DNA of 64,000 bases from Comamonadaceae bacterium. GTDB taxonomy: Bacteria > Pseudomonadota > Gammaproteobacteria > Burkholderiales > Burkholderiaceae_C. This document shows, piece by piece, positions 27,616 through 35,411 of the stretch (the stretch's first letter is position 1; the number at the start of each line of letters is the position of its first letter). The notes below the pieces were generated by a model that saw only the letters and a program-made list of their open reading frames with translations, was not told the DNA's origin and ran no database searches. Position numbers and translations under genes: made by a program. Where the stretch lies: assembly GCA_027485235.1 (NCBI GenBank), contig JAIXRJ010000042.1:1-64000 (forward strand), in the 5' to 3' direction.

Positions 27616-27882
27616 ATGAACGATTACTACTGGGACAAACTGGAGGAGCGTGCCCAAGCGTATTTGGCCAAGCCCACGCCCCCTGCGCCGAACTCGGTGC
27701 CATCCCCTTGCATGTCGCTGTGCTTGATGCACACTGACGCTGCTTGGTGTGAGGGGTGTTTGCGCACCCTGCCAGAAATAGGCGGTTGGAGCCGCGCCAC
27801 TGCCGATGAGCAGCACCAGGTGTGGGTGCAGATTCCAGAGCGTTTGAGAAATCGCCGCGCGCTTGAAAAATCCAAACGCTGA
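27616..27882 (+). CDS. DUF1289 family protein
   Basis: An 88-residue protein with the DUF1289 cysteine pattern CMSLCLMHTDAAWCEGCLRTLPEIGGW. The four cysteines (CxxxC...CxxC) suggest a metal or FeS site. It starts 34 bases after the HMG-CoA lyase stop and precedes the isomerase gene. Biochemical role unknown. Confidence 0.85.
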   Translation: MNDYYWDKLEERAQAYLAKPTPPAPNSVPSPCMSLCLMHTDAAWCEGCLRTLPEIGGWSRATADEQHQVWVQIPERLRNRRALEKSKR

Positions 27883-27900
27883 ACCCCGGGCACTTGCGCC

Positions 27901-28539
27901 ATGAAAACCATTCACTTCTACCTCGACTTCATTTCGCCTTATGCCTGGCTGGCCTTTGATGCTTTGCCCCAAGCCTTGCAAGGCATCAGCCACCGGGTGG
28001 TGCACAAACCGGTGGTTTTTGGTGCGATGCTCAAGCACCATGGGCAGCTCGGACCGGCAGAAATCCCGGCCAAGCGCGACTGGACCTACCGTCAGGTGCT
28101 GTGGCAGGCGCGGCAGCAGGGCACGCCTTTGCAGTTGCCGACCCTGCACCCCTTCAACCCGCTGGCCTTGTTGCGCCTGGCCACCGCGTGCGATGCCGAT
28201 GGCCAGCCCAACCGCTATGTTTGCGAGCAGGTGTTTCGGCATGTCTGGTGTGCGGGCGAGGACGCGGCCGACCCGCAGCGCCTGGCGCAGTTGACAGCCC
28301 AGCTTGGGCCCGCCAGAGATGCGGCCAGCGCCGAAGTCAAGCAGGCCTTGCAGGCACACACCGACGAAGCGCTGGCGCTGGGCGTGTTTGGCGTGCCCAG
28401 CTTCCGGGTGGATGACAAATTGTTTTGGGGGCAAGACGCCTTGCCCATGTTGCGCGCTCACTTGCAGGGCGATACCTGGTTTGACGGACCCGATTGGCAG
28501 GCCCCGGCGCGCTGCGGGGTGGGTGTCAGGCGCGCATGA
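27901..28539 (+). CDS. 2-hydroxychromene-2-carboxylate isomerase family (DsbA-like fold)
   Basis: A 212-residue kappa-class GST/HCCA isomerase-type protein: FYLDFISPYAWLAFDALP at the N-terminus (SPYAW carries the active-site serine), RDWTYRQVLW, and the C-terminal GVFGVPSFRVDDKLFWGQDALPML. Members isomerise 2-hydroxychromene-2-carboxylate in naphthalene degradation, but many are of unknown substrate, and no other aromatic pathway genes are present here. It ends 20 bases before a bidirectional terminator. Confidence 0.87.
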   Translation: MKTIHFYLDFISPYAWLAFDALPQALQGISHRVVHKPVVFGAMLKHHGQLGPAEIPAKRDWTYRQVLWQARQQGTPLQLPTLHPFNPLALLRLATACDADGQPNRYVCEQVFRHVWCAGEDAADPQRLAQLTAQLGPARDAASAEVKQALQAHTDEALALGVFGVPSFRVDDKLFWGQDALPMLRAHLQGDTWFDGPDWQAPARCGVGVRRA

Positions 28540-28559
28540 ACTAACCCGCCGCGCCCATG

Positions 28560-28596
28560 AAAAAAACCCGATCGCATGACACGATCGGGTTTTTTG
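28560..28596. terminator. Bidirectional intrinsic terminator
   Basis: A perfect 8-bp stem CCCGATCG/CGATCGGG with a 7-base loop, flanked by an A-run on the left and a T-run on the right. It serves the HCCA isomerase on the plus strand and the symporter on the minus strand. Confidence 0.93.
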
Positions 28597-28602
28597 TGGG
28601 AA

Positions 28603-28641
28603 GGTCGTAAGTTGGCAAGTCCGGGCTTGCCAACATCGACC
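28603..28641. terminator. Second hairpin after the symporter gene
   Basis: A long stem with 9-bp core GTTGGCAAG/CTTGCCAAC and outer GGTCG/CGACC. It lies between the symporter stop and the first terminator. It may stabilise the 3' end of the symporter mRNA or aid termination. Confidence 0.6.
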
Positions 28642-28643
28642 TT

Positions 28644-30758
28644 TTAGTGAGCAGCAGACCCTTGTGAGGTGGTGCCGTCAAAGCTGGGGAAACGGACGTT
28701 CTCGACCATGTCCTGAACTTCTTGGTCGGGTTCTTTGGTCAGCAGCGACACGATGATGATCACCGCAAAGCCTACTGGCACACCAAAGATACCGGCCGAG
28801 ATGGGGGCAATGTCCCACCAGGTGTTGGCCTTCAAGATTTCAGGCGTCAGCGAACCCTCATGGAACAAGCCGTACATCCAGGGATGGGTCTTGACCATGT
28901 AGTAGAAGGAGATGCCCAAACCAGCCACCATGCCCAGCGAGGCGCCCCATTTGTTGGCACGCTTCCAGAAGATGCCCAGGGTCAACGCAGGGAAGAAGGC
29001 CGCTGCTGCGAACGAGAAGGCTGCAGACACGAGGAACAAAATGTCGGCCATGCGCAGCGATGCGACATAAGCCGCAGCCAAGGCCACGAACACCAAGATC
29101 ACTTTGGAGATCGCTACACGGCGGTTTGCTGAGGCGTTGGGGTCAACAATCTTGTAGTACACGTCGTGCGACAAGGCGTTGGCAATGGTCAGCAGCAAGC
29201 CGTCGGCTGTGGACAAGGCCGCAGCCAAACCACCCGCCGCCACCAAACCAGAAATCACGAAGGGCAAGCCGCCGATTTCAGGTGTGGCCAAGACCACAAT
29301 GTCACCGCCCAAACGGATCTCTGCCAACTGCAAAAGGCCATCTTTGTTGATGTCAGCCACCGCCATCAGCGTGGGGTCCACCACGTTCCAGCGTGCAATC
29401 CAATCCGGTAATTGATTGAACGGTGTACCGACCAGCAGCGTGTAGATGTCGAACTTGACCAACACCGCCAAAGCAGGCGCTGTGAAGTACAGCAAAGAGA
29501 TGAAGAACAGCGACCAAGCCACCGACTCACGCGCTTCGCGCACCGAGGGCACGGTGTAGAAACGCATCAGGATGTGCGGCAAGGCAGCGGTACCGATCAT
29601 CAAACAGAAGACCAGCGCCAAGAAGTTCTTGCGGGCAACATCTCGGGCAGCGTCGTCTTTGCCAGGGAAAGGCTCAGCATGACGCAGGGGTGGTGCTGCG
29701 CGTGCCGTGTTGGTGGTGCGGGCTGCGGTGTAAGCCGTTTTGGCAGCTGCTTCATCCTTTGGCAAAGCGGCGACGGCAGCCTCAGCAGTTTTGATGTCTG
29801 CTGCGGGCGCGTTGGCGGCCTTCAGCTCTTCCAGCTTTTTGGTAGCGGCTTCTTTGTCGGCAGCCATGGCTGCTGGCACATCTTTCAGCTTTTCAGCGGC
29901 CGCATCAGCACGTGCTTTGAAGATACCGCGAACTTCGAGCTCTTTGGGGTCTTTCAGCAGTTGCTCTTCTTTGGCGCTGACTTTCTCGAGCAAGTAGCCA
30001 TAAGCCACTTGAGGCACAGGGTTGCTGGTGTGTTTCACCGACAACCAAACCACAGGGATCATGTACGCTACGATCAAGATCAGGTATTGCGCCACCTGGG
30101 TCCAGGTCACAGCGCGCATGCCGCCCAAGAACGAGCAGACCAAGATACCGGCCAAACCCACATAAACACCCACATCAAAGGACAGACCTGTCATGCGGGC
30201 GGTGATCAAGCCCACGCCGAAGATCTGCGCCACCACGTAAACGAAGGACACCAAGATGGCGGCAAACACGCCAATCAGGCGAGCCATGTTGCCGCCGTAG
30301 CGAGCGCCCAGGAAGTCAGGGATGGTGAACTGGCCAAACTTACGCAGGTAAGGCGCCAAAAACAAGGCCACCAAACAGTAACCGCCCGTCCAGCCCAAGA
30401 TGAAGGCCAAACCGCCGTAACCGGTCAGGTAAAGCGTACCGGCCATGCCGATGAAGGAGGCTGCCGACATCCAGTCAGAGCCGGTGGCCATGCCGTTGTA
30501 CATGGCAGGCACACGGCGGCCGGCCACATAGTATTCGGCCGCATCGTTGGTCCGACTCATCACACCAATGCCTGCGTATAAGAGCACCGTGGCTGCCAGG
30601 AAGGCGTAGCCAATGTAATCTTTATGCATCCCCATTTGCTCAAGGATGGCGAGCACGATGACGAAAGCCGCAAAGCCAACGCCGTAGAAAAGGAAAACTT
30701 TGTTCAGAGACTTCTGAAACTGGCCTTGGGTTTGGCCTTCCCCTCCAAAAACGCTCAT
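28644..30758 (-). CDS. Sodium:solute symporter, VC_2705/ActP-like subfamily
   Basis: A 704-residue inner-membrane symporter of the SSS family, related to acetate permease. About 13 hydrophobic segments are visible, and AEYYVAGRRVPAMYNGMATGSDWMSAASFIGMAGTLYL is the characteristic N-terminal block. Between about residues 245 and 370 there is an insertion rich in Ala, Lys and Glu (VSAKEEQLLKDPKELEV onward), predicted coiled and outside the membrane. The start overlaps the DUF4212 gene stop by four bases. Likely substrates are short-chain organic acids, but the sequence does not decide this. Confidence 0.9.
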   Translation of the reverse strand: MSVFGGEGQTQGQFQKSLNKVFLFYGVGFAAFVIVLAILEQMGMHKDYIGYAFLAATVLLYAGIGVMSRTNDAAEYYVAGRRVPAMYNGMATGSDWMSAASFIGMAGTLYLTGYGGLAFILGWTGGYCLVALFLAPYLRKFGQFTIPDFLGARYGGNMARLIGVFAAILVSFVYVVAQIFGVGLITARMTGLSFDVGVYVGLAGILVCSFLGGMRAVTWTQVAQYLILIVAYMIPVVWLSVKHTSNPVPQVAYGYLLEKVSAKEEQLLKDPKELEVRGIFKARADAAAEKLKDVPAAMAADKEAATKKLEELKAANAPAADIKTAEAAVAALPKDEAAAKTAYTAARTTNTARAAPPLRHAEPFPGKDDAARDVARKNFLALVFCLMIGTAALPHILMRFYTVPSVREARESVAWSLFFISLLYFTAPALAVLVKFDIYTLLVGTPFNQLPDWIARWNVVDPTLMAVADINKDGLLQLAEIRLGGDIVVLATPEIGGLPFVISGLVAAGGLAAALSTADGLLLTIANALSHDVYYKIVDPNASANRRVAISKVILVFVALAAAYVASLRMADILFLVSAAFSFAAAAFFPALTLGIFWKRANKWGASLGMVAGLGISFYYMVKTHPWMYGLFHEGSLTPEILKANTWWDIAPISAGIFGVPVGFAVIIIVSLLTKEPDQEVQDMVENVRFPSFDGTTSQGSAAH

Positions 30759-31018
30759 GCTTCTTCTCCTTCTGCCACGCCATATTCCTTGTCAAGGTTG
30801 TTCATGTAACGTGCGTAGAACCAAATGATCAAGCAGTACACGATCAATGCGCCTTGGGCTGCGACCCAAAACGAGAACGGCCAGCCAAAAAAGTTGAACG
30901 TCAAATCACGCGCGAAGAACAAAACTACAAAAGTGACAAAGAACCACAGGGCCAGCAACAGCCCCGTGATGCTTAAGTTTTTGCCCCAGTATTCTCGGTG
31001 CCTTGCAGTGAGCTGCAT
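30755..31018 (-). CDS. DUF4212 protein, small subunit of Na+/solute symporter
   Basis: An 87-residue protein with two transmembrane helices (GLLLALWFFVTFVVLFFA and FWVAAQGALIVYCLIIWFYA) separated by RDLTFNFFGWPFSF. It is the usual partner encoded before VC_2705-type symporters. AAGGAG six bases upstream selects ATG 31018 over the ATG two codons earlier. It is coupled to the symporter by ATGA. Confidence 0.93.
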   Translation of the reverse strand: MQLTARHREYWGKNLSITGLLLALWFFVTFVVLFFARDLTFNFFGWPFSFWVAAQGALIVYCLIIWFYARYMNNLDKEYGVAEGEEA

Positions 31019-31098
31019 CGTCATCTCCTTCTTGTTAAAAAAATAAACTACCGACTGTCACATTTAAATTTCTCAACCAACACCTGCGGTTGTTGTAT

Positions 31099-31716
31099 TC
31101 ACAAAGGCCTGTTTAATTTCAGCCCTGTGTCCCGCTCGAGTTGGGCGGCTACCTTGGGCTCAAAGCCATTTAAATGACGCATGACCTCCAGCGCTTTTTC
31201 GGGCTCACGCATCTCCACGTGAACCCGGGCCATTTGGTACCAGGCGTAAGGGCTCATGGATTGCAATTCGGTGTTGCGCTTGAAGGCCACCAAAGATTCT
31301 TCAAATCGCCGTTGACGCACCAGCACCAAGCCGAGGCCATACCAAGCGCGGTCCATTTTTTCGTCAATTTGGAGGGCGGCGCTGAAAGCGTGTTCTGCTT
31401 CTTGGCTGCGTCCCAACTCCTCGGATACGAAGCCCACGTTGAAGTGCGCATTGGCGTTGGTTGGGGTGAGCGCCAAGGCGCGCTCAAAAAAACCCAGGGC
31501 CTGCACCAAGTGGCGCTTGCTCAGTTCGTTGTAACCGAGGCTGTTGAGCGCTAAGACATCCTGTGGGTTGATGTCGAGGATGTCTTGGAAAACTGCATGG
31601 GCTTGCGTGCGCAGGCCAAACACCAAAAGAACCTTGGCCTTGAACCGCAACCACAGGCACTTGCTGCGCAGGGAGGAGTCAAGCTTGGCGGGGGCCACAT
31701 GGATGTTCACTGGCAT
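31099..31716 (-). CDS. Tetratricopeptide-repeat protein
   Basis: A 205-residue protein with about four TPR units between residues 35 and 175 (for example ALNSLGYNELSKRHLVQALGFFERALALTP, then AHFNVGFVSEELGRSQEAEHAFSAALQID). TPRs mediate protein-protein contacts. No enzyme domain or signal peptide is seen. Its start lies inside the last codons of the upstream small membrane protein gene (10-base overlap), implying translational coupling. The partner is unknown. Confidence 0.85.
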   Translation of the reverse strand: MPVNIHVAPAKLDSSLRSKCLWLRFKAKVLLVFGLRTQAHAVFQDILDINPQDVLALNSLGYNELSKRHLVQALGFFERALALTPTNANAHFNVGFVSEELGRSQEAEHAFSAALQIDEKMDRAWYGLGLVLVRQRRFEESLVAFKRNTELQSMSPYAWYQMARVHVEMREPEKALEVMRHLNGFEPKVAAQLERDTGLKLNRPL

Positions 31717-32003
31717 GCGGCCACTCCCAGCTCAAGGCAAGTCTCGATTTTCAACTGCACCACCACCACCCACGCAATGAGCAACCAGCTGCTGGTGGCC
31801 AGTGGGATGTGTTGGTCGAGGATGAGTTTAGGGCTGATTTTCCGTGTGATCCAAAGCGCAGGTTTGGACGCCACATCCAGCAATTGCCAAAAGACATTGT
31901 TGTCACGGTTGGACCCCGCCAGCAGTCCCAGCAGGAAACGCCCAACGATGAACATCAGAGAAAGTTCAATCAGACTTTTGGCGATGACAATGGCAAGCAA
32001 CAT
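31707..32003 (-). CDS. Small membrane protein of unknown function
   Basis: A 98-residue protein with hydrophobic stretches at residues 1-30 (MLLAIVIAKSLIELSLMFIVGRFLLGLL) and 70-86 (SSWLLIAWVVVVQL), with a cationic loop between (KPALWITRKISPKLILDQ). I do not recognise the family. It overlaps the TPR gene and is preceded by an FNR-like box. Confidence 0.7.
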   Translation of the reverse strand: MLLAIVIAKSLIELSLMFIVGRFLLGLLAGSNRDNNVFWQLLDVASKPALWITRKISPKLILDQHIPLATSSWLLIAWVVVVQLKIETCLELGVAACQ

Positions 32004-32012
32004 GGTGAGTTA

Positions 32013-32026
32013 TTGACGTAGATCAA
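32013..32026. promoter_or_regulatory. FNR/Anr-like box
   Basis: TTGAC-GTAG-ATCAA matches the FNR consensus TTGAT-N4-ATCAA at nine of ten positions. It lies just upstream of the reverse-strand small membrane protein/TPR pair. Oxygen-responsive control is inferred. Confidence 0.5.
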
Positions 32027-32494
32027 GAAACTTTTGAAATTCTATGAATTGGCTTGTTGTCCACCTAATCGCACTTAATCCCTTTTTAAAAATGAGTAAT
32101 TAAACTTTTTGAGGGATTCTACGGCCGCTTCACTCGGAGAAGCGGATTTTTCTGACTGCTGACTTACATTTTAGGGGGGTCTGCGGCTTTTGGCGTGGTC
32201 TCGATTCAAGGGAAAACACCGATGAAAAAAATGAAGCCATTTCCTGCGGTTGACACAGGATCAAGACGTGCAGGTGGCCGTAATGAAACATGCTCAGTCT
32301 GTTGGTTCATGCAGACAGACCGAGCATTGTTGTCGACATGGGTCTGAGCGACGGCACACCCTTAAGACGGTTTTTCGCGCCGAACCAATCGCATTGACCG
32401 TCACCAATGGGTCAAGTTGGAAAGAGCAGTTGTGTTGTCTGCTGGTGTGCCGTAGTACCGATGCTGTGCTCCCGTACACGCCAGCGGCAGGGGA
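32027..32494. other. Gene-free stretch between the small membrane protein and the second DUF4212 gene
   Basis: No coding frame with family resemblance is visible on either strand. It contains AT-rich sequence to about 32115, an intrinsic-type terminator at 32125-32151, and an unexplained GC-richer part from 32220 to 32494. Either it holds a small RNA or it is decayed sequence left by a lost symporter gene. Confidence 0.45.
32125..32151 (+). terminator. Plus-strand intrinsic terminator with no obvious gene before it
   Basis: Stem CCGCTTC/GAAGCGG with a 7-base loop ACTCGGA, followed by ATTTTTC. No forward gene precedes it, so it may end an unannotated small RNA. Confidence 0.65.
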
Positions 32495-32743
32495 TCAATC
32501 TTTGGGTACAGGCCTGCCTGAAGCGGCCTCTAGGGCTTCCCAGCGGTTCATGAGGAAGGCAAAAACGACGATGATGAACAAAAACACGAGGATGGAACCT
32601 TGTGCGGCCATCCAAAAATACAAAGGCCAACCCCAAACAATCACAGACAAATCACGCGCAAAAAAGCTGGGGCCAAAACTGATCAGCAGCCAGAACAGCA
32701 AAAGGACGGTGGTCAAAATGCGTTTCTTGTGAATGAAAGCCAT
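32495..32743 (-). CDS. DUF4212-like two-helix membrane protein, second copy without a large subunit
   Basis: An 82-residue protein with the same plan as the DUF4212 gene at 30755: basic N-terminus (FIHKKRILTT), helix 1 (VLLLFWLLISFGPSFFA), RDLSVIVWGWPLYFW, then helix 2 (MAAQGSILVFLFIIVVFAFLM). The shared FARDL...WGWP..FWMAAQG pattern shows it is a paralogue. No symporter gene follows it on the reverse strand, so its large subunit is missing here. Confidence 0.8.
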   Translation of the reverse strand: MAFIHKKRILTTVLLLFWLLISFGPSFFARDLSVIVWGWPLYFWMAAQGSILVFLFIIVVFAFLMNRWEALEAASGRPVPKD

Positions 32744-33213
32744 GACATCAGTTCGCGTTAATTGATGACGCCATCTTCATCAGACCACTGAACCGACGAT
32801 GCAGCCGTGCCTCACACCCGCGTTCAGGGTGTGCCAACGCTGACGCTTATTTTCAATGCGCCATTCACACCCAGTGGCACTGCCCAAGATGGTGACGTCA
32901 AAGCTGTTCTTGTCCATGCCGGTGTTCTTCTGGTTAATTCAGATTTCAAGGCGAATGTGCTCGAACGACCGACTTTACTGGATGAAGAGTGGGGTTTGAG
33001 AGCGGATTTGGTAATAAACCGGATCCTGAGGGAACCATCAGTACAGGGTATTTACCCTTGGAATCAGAAGTTTTATTGCAATGTGGAAAAAATACCAAGG
33101 GTAAATACTGGGTATGTAAGCCCATGTTGGTTGCTAGTCAGACAGGGGAAAGTGCAACCAACAAGAATCAGAACAAGTCTCCGTGTCGGAGACTCTTTTT
33201 TGGAGACAGCTTT
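32744..33213. promoter_or_regulatory. Long divergent intergenic region and structured leader of the MFS gene
   Basis: A 470-base region between the divergent DUF4212 and MFS genes. The right half contains two strong inverted repeats and a terminator. GTATTTACCCTTGG at 33048-33061 pairs with 33095-33108. TGTTGGTTGC at 33125-33134 pairs with 33154-33163. Finally there is an intrinsic terminator at 33176-33201 directly before the ribosome-binding site. This looks like a regulated RNA leader. I do not recognise it as a known riboswitch class. Nothing convincing is coded in it. Confidence 0.6.
33176..33201 (+). terminator. Leader terminator directly before the MFS ribosome-binding site
   Basis: Perfect 8-bp stem AGTCTCCG/CGGAGACT with loop TGT, followed by CTTTTTT. 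The ribosome-binding sequence GGAGAC at 33202-33207 repeats the 3' arm, so the 5' arm could alternatively pair with the ribosome-binding site. Confidence 0.85.
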
Positions 33214-34974
33214 ATGGCAACAACAGCAGCCCGCCCGATGTCGGCGGAAGAGAAGAAGGTCATTTTTGCCTCTTCTCTGGGTACCGTTTTTGAATGGTAT
33301 GACTTTTATTTGTACGGTTCATTGGCCGCCATCATCGCCAAGCAATTCTTCAGCGGCTTGGATGAAGGTTCTGCCTTCATTTTTGCCCTGCTGGCCTTTG
33401 CTGCCGGCTTCATCGTGCGTCCTTTCGGTGCGATTTTCTTCGGCCGCCTGGGCGACATGATCGGTCGCAAGTACACCTTCCTGGTGACCATCCTGATCAT
33501 GGGTGTGGCCACCTTCATCGTGGGCATCTTGCCCAACTACGCCAGCATCGGCGTGGCCGCTCCCGTCATCCTGATCGGCCTGCGTTTGCTGCAAGGCTTG
33601 GCTTTGGGAGGTGAATACGGTGGTGCTGCCACTTATGTGGCCGAGCATGCCCCCATGGGCAAGCGCGGTGCCTACACCGCCTGGATCCAGACCACCGCCA
33701 CTTTGGGCTTGTTCCTGTCGCTGATGGTGATTTTGGCCACACGGACCATCGTCGGTGAAGAAGCTTTCGCCGACTGGGGCTGGCGCGTGCCGTTCCTGGT
33801 TTCGATCTTGCTGTTGGCGATCTCGGTCTACATCCGTTTGAGCATGAACGAATCGCCTGCTTTCGTGAAAATGAAATCCGAAGGCAAGACTTCCAAGAAC
33901 CCCTTGTCCGAATCTTTCGGCCAGTGGAAAAACCTGAAGATCGTGATCTTGGCCTTGTTCGGCTTGGTCATGGGTCAAGCGGTGGTTTGGTATTCCGGTC
34001 AGTTCTATGCCTTGTTCTTCTTGACACAAGCGTTGAAGGTCGATGGCGCCACCGCCAACATCATGGTCGCGATCTCCTTGATCATCGGCACACCGTTCTT
34101 CGTGATCTTCGGCACTTTGTCTGACAAGATTGGCCGAAAGCCAATCATCTTGGCCGGTTGCTTGTTGGCCGTGGTCACTTACTTCCCGGTTTTCGAAGCG
34201 TTGACCAAAGCGGCCAACCCTGACCTGTACGCTGCTCAGCAGTCGGCCAAGGTGACCGTGACGGCCGACCCGGCCGAGTGCTCGTTCCAGTTCAACCCCA
34301 CAGGCACCAAGAAGTTCACTTCTTCTTGTGACATTGCCAAACAGCGTTTGGCTGGTGCTTCCGTGTCCTACGAAAACATTGCAGCGCCTGCGGGCACCCC
34401 TGCTGTGATCAAAGTGGGCGAAACCGTGGTGAACGTCAAGTACTCCGCTGAAGACATTGCAGCAGCCAAGGCCAAGGCCGAGGAAAAGCTGGCCGCTCTG
34501 AATGCGGTAGAACCCAAAGACGCCAAGGCCATCGAAGCTGCGACCAAGTCTGTCAAAGACCTGAGCAACGAGAAGACTGCGGGTGCAACCATGTTGGCTT
34601 CCAACTTGGGCGCTGCCTTGAAGGCCGCTGGCTACCCTGCCAAAGCCGACATGGCCAAGTTCGACAAAGTGACTGTGGTCATCATCCTCTCCTACTTGGT
34701 GTTGTTGGTGACCATGGTGTACGGTCCTATCGCCGCCATGCTGGTGGAGATGTTCCCCACCCGCATCCGTTACACATCGATGTCCTTGCCCTACCACATT
34801 GGTAACGGCTGGTTCGGTGGTTTGATGCCCACAACCGCGTTTGCGATCGTGGCCCAGACCGGCAACATGTACAACGGCTTGTGGTACCCGATCATCATCG
34901 CCGGTGCCACGGTGGTCATTGGTGGCTTGTTCATCAAGGAAACCAAAGACGTGGACATCTACGCAAACGACTGA
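33214..34974 (+). CDS. MFS transporter, metabolite:H+ symporter family
   Basis: A 586-residue major facilitator of the MHS type (ProP/KgtP/ShiA relatives). Helix 1 carries GTVFEWYDFYLYGSLA. The loop motif GRLGDMIGRKYTF, the RLLQGLALGGEYGGAATYVAEHAP block and the second-half motif SDKIGRKP are present. Between about residues 340 and 482 there is an extra hydrophilic domain with two cysteines (AECSFQFNPTGTKKFTSSCD) and an Ala/Lys/Glu-rich helix. Residue 483 onward resumes the last helices. ATG 33214 follows a GGAGA site. Longer forms reaching back into the leader lack family resemblance. Confidence 0.9.
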   Translation: MATTAARPMSAEEKKVIFASSLGTVFEWYDFYLYGSLAAIIAKQFFSGLDEGSAFIFALLAFAAGFIVRPFGAIFFGRLGDMIGRKYTFLVTILIMGVATFIVGILPNYASIGVAAPVILIGLRLLQGLALGGEYGGAATYVAEHAPMGKRGAYTAWIQTTATLGLFLSLMVILATRTIVGEEAFADWGWRVPFLVSILLLAISVYIRLSMNESPAFVKMKSEGKTSKNPLSESFGQWKNLKIVILALFGLVMGQAVVWYSGQFYALFFLTQALKVDGATANIMVAISLIIGTPFFVIFGTLSDKIGRKPIILAGCLLAVVTYFPVFEALTKAANPDLYAAQQSAKVTVTADPAECSFQFNPTGTKKFTSSCDIAKQRLAGASVSYENIAAPAGTPAVIKVGETVVNVKYSAEDIAAAKAKAEEKLAALNAVEPKDAKAIEAATKSVKDLSNEKTAGATMLASNLGAALKAAGYPAKADMAKFDKVTVVIILSYLVLLVTMVYGPIAAMLVEMFPTRIRYTSMSLPYHIGNGWFGGLMPTTAFAIVAQTGNMYNGLWYPIIIAGATVVIGGLFIKETKDVDIYAND

Positions 34975-35016
34975 TCTGTTTTGTAAGCATCCCGGGGTGA
35001 CTCGGGTGCTAAATTC

Positions 35017-35045
35017 AAGGCCTTCCCTCAGTGGAGGGCCTTTTT
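35017..35045 (+). terminator. Intrinsic terminator after the MFS gene
   Basis: AAGGCC/GGCCTT arms enclosing a CCTC/GAGG inner stem, followed by T5, 43 bases after the MFS stop. Confidence 0.85.
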
Positions 35046-35063
35046 CATTATTGGAGATGAATC

Positions 35064-35276
35064 ATGTGGAAAATTTTTGTGGGATTTGTGATTTTTGCTG
35101 CCTTGGCCTTGTACGTGATCAACAAAGGTGGTGACAGCTTGGACATGAGCGGAGAAAAACACGGCGCTGACGCCGTGCATGTGGAACCCGCCAAGGCCGA
35201 TGCACCTGCCGCAGCCCCCGCCTCCGCAGCCCCTGCTGCTGCACCACTACCAGCACCAGCACCAGCCGCCAAGTAA
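35064..35276 (+). CDS. Small membrane-anchored Ala/Pro-rich protein
   Basis: A 70-residue protein. One N-terminal transmembrane helix (KIFVGFVIFAALALYVI) is followed by a short polar part and a tail made almost only of Ala and Pro (residues 43-70). TTGGAGATGA provides a ribosome-binding site. It lies between two terminators, so it forms its own transcript. Function unknown. Confidence 0.7.
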   Translation: MWKIFVGFVIFAALALYVINKGGDSLDMSGEKHGADAVHVEPAKADAPAAAPASAAPAAAPLPAPAPAAK

Positions 35277-35319
35277 GCGCCACGGCTGTCCAAGGGTTTC
35301 TGCCCTTGAGCGCACTCCG

Positions 35320-35347
35320 AAGCCACGCTGTTGCGTGGCTTTTCTTT
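35320..35347 (+). terminator. Intrinsic terminator before uvrA
   Basis: Stem AAGCCACGC/GCGTGGCTT with loop TGTT and a TTTCTTTT tract. It ends the small membrane protein transcript. Confidence 0.9.
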
Positions 35348-35411
35348 TGCCCGCCAGTGTTGTCATGCTCTGCGCCCTAGAATGTTTGGCCTCCACCCCC
35401 AAAAGCCCAGC

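Noticed and set aside
32989-33213. 75-codon N-terminal extension of the MFS protein
   Set aside because: It would translate through the leader hairpins and terminator, and lacks hydrophobic or family sequence. The start with a proper ribosome-binding site is at 33214.
33319-34797. 492-codon minus-strand frame across the MFS gene
   Set aside because: Gln/His/Gly-rich antisense shadow. The plus strand encodes a clear transporter.
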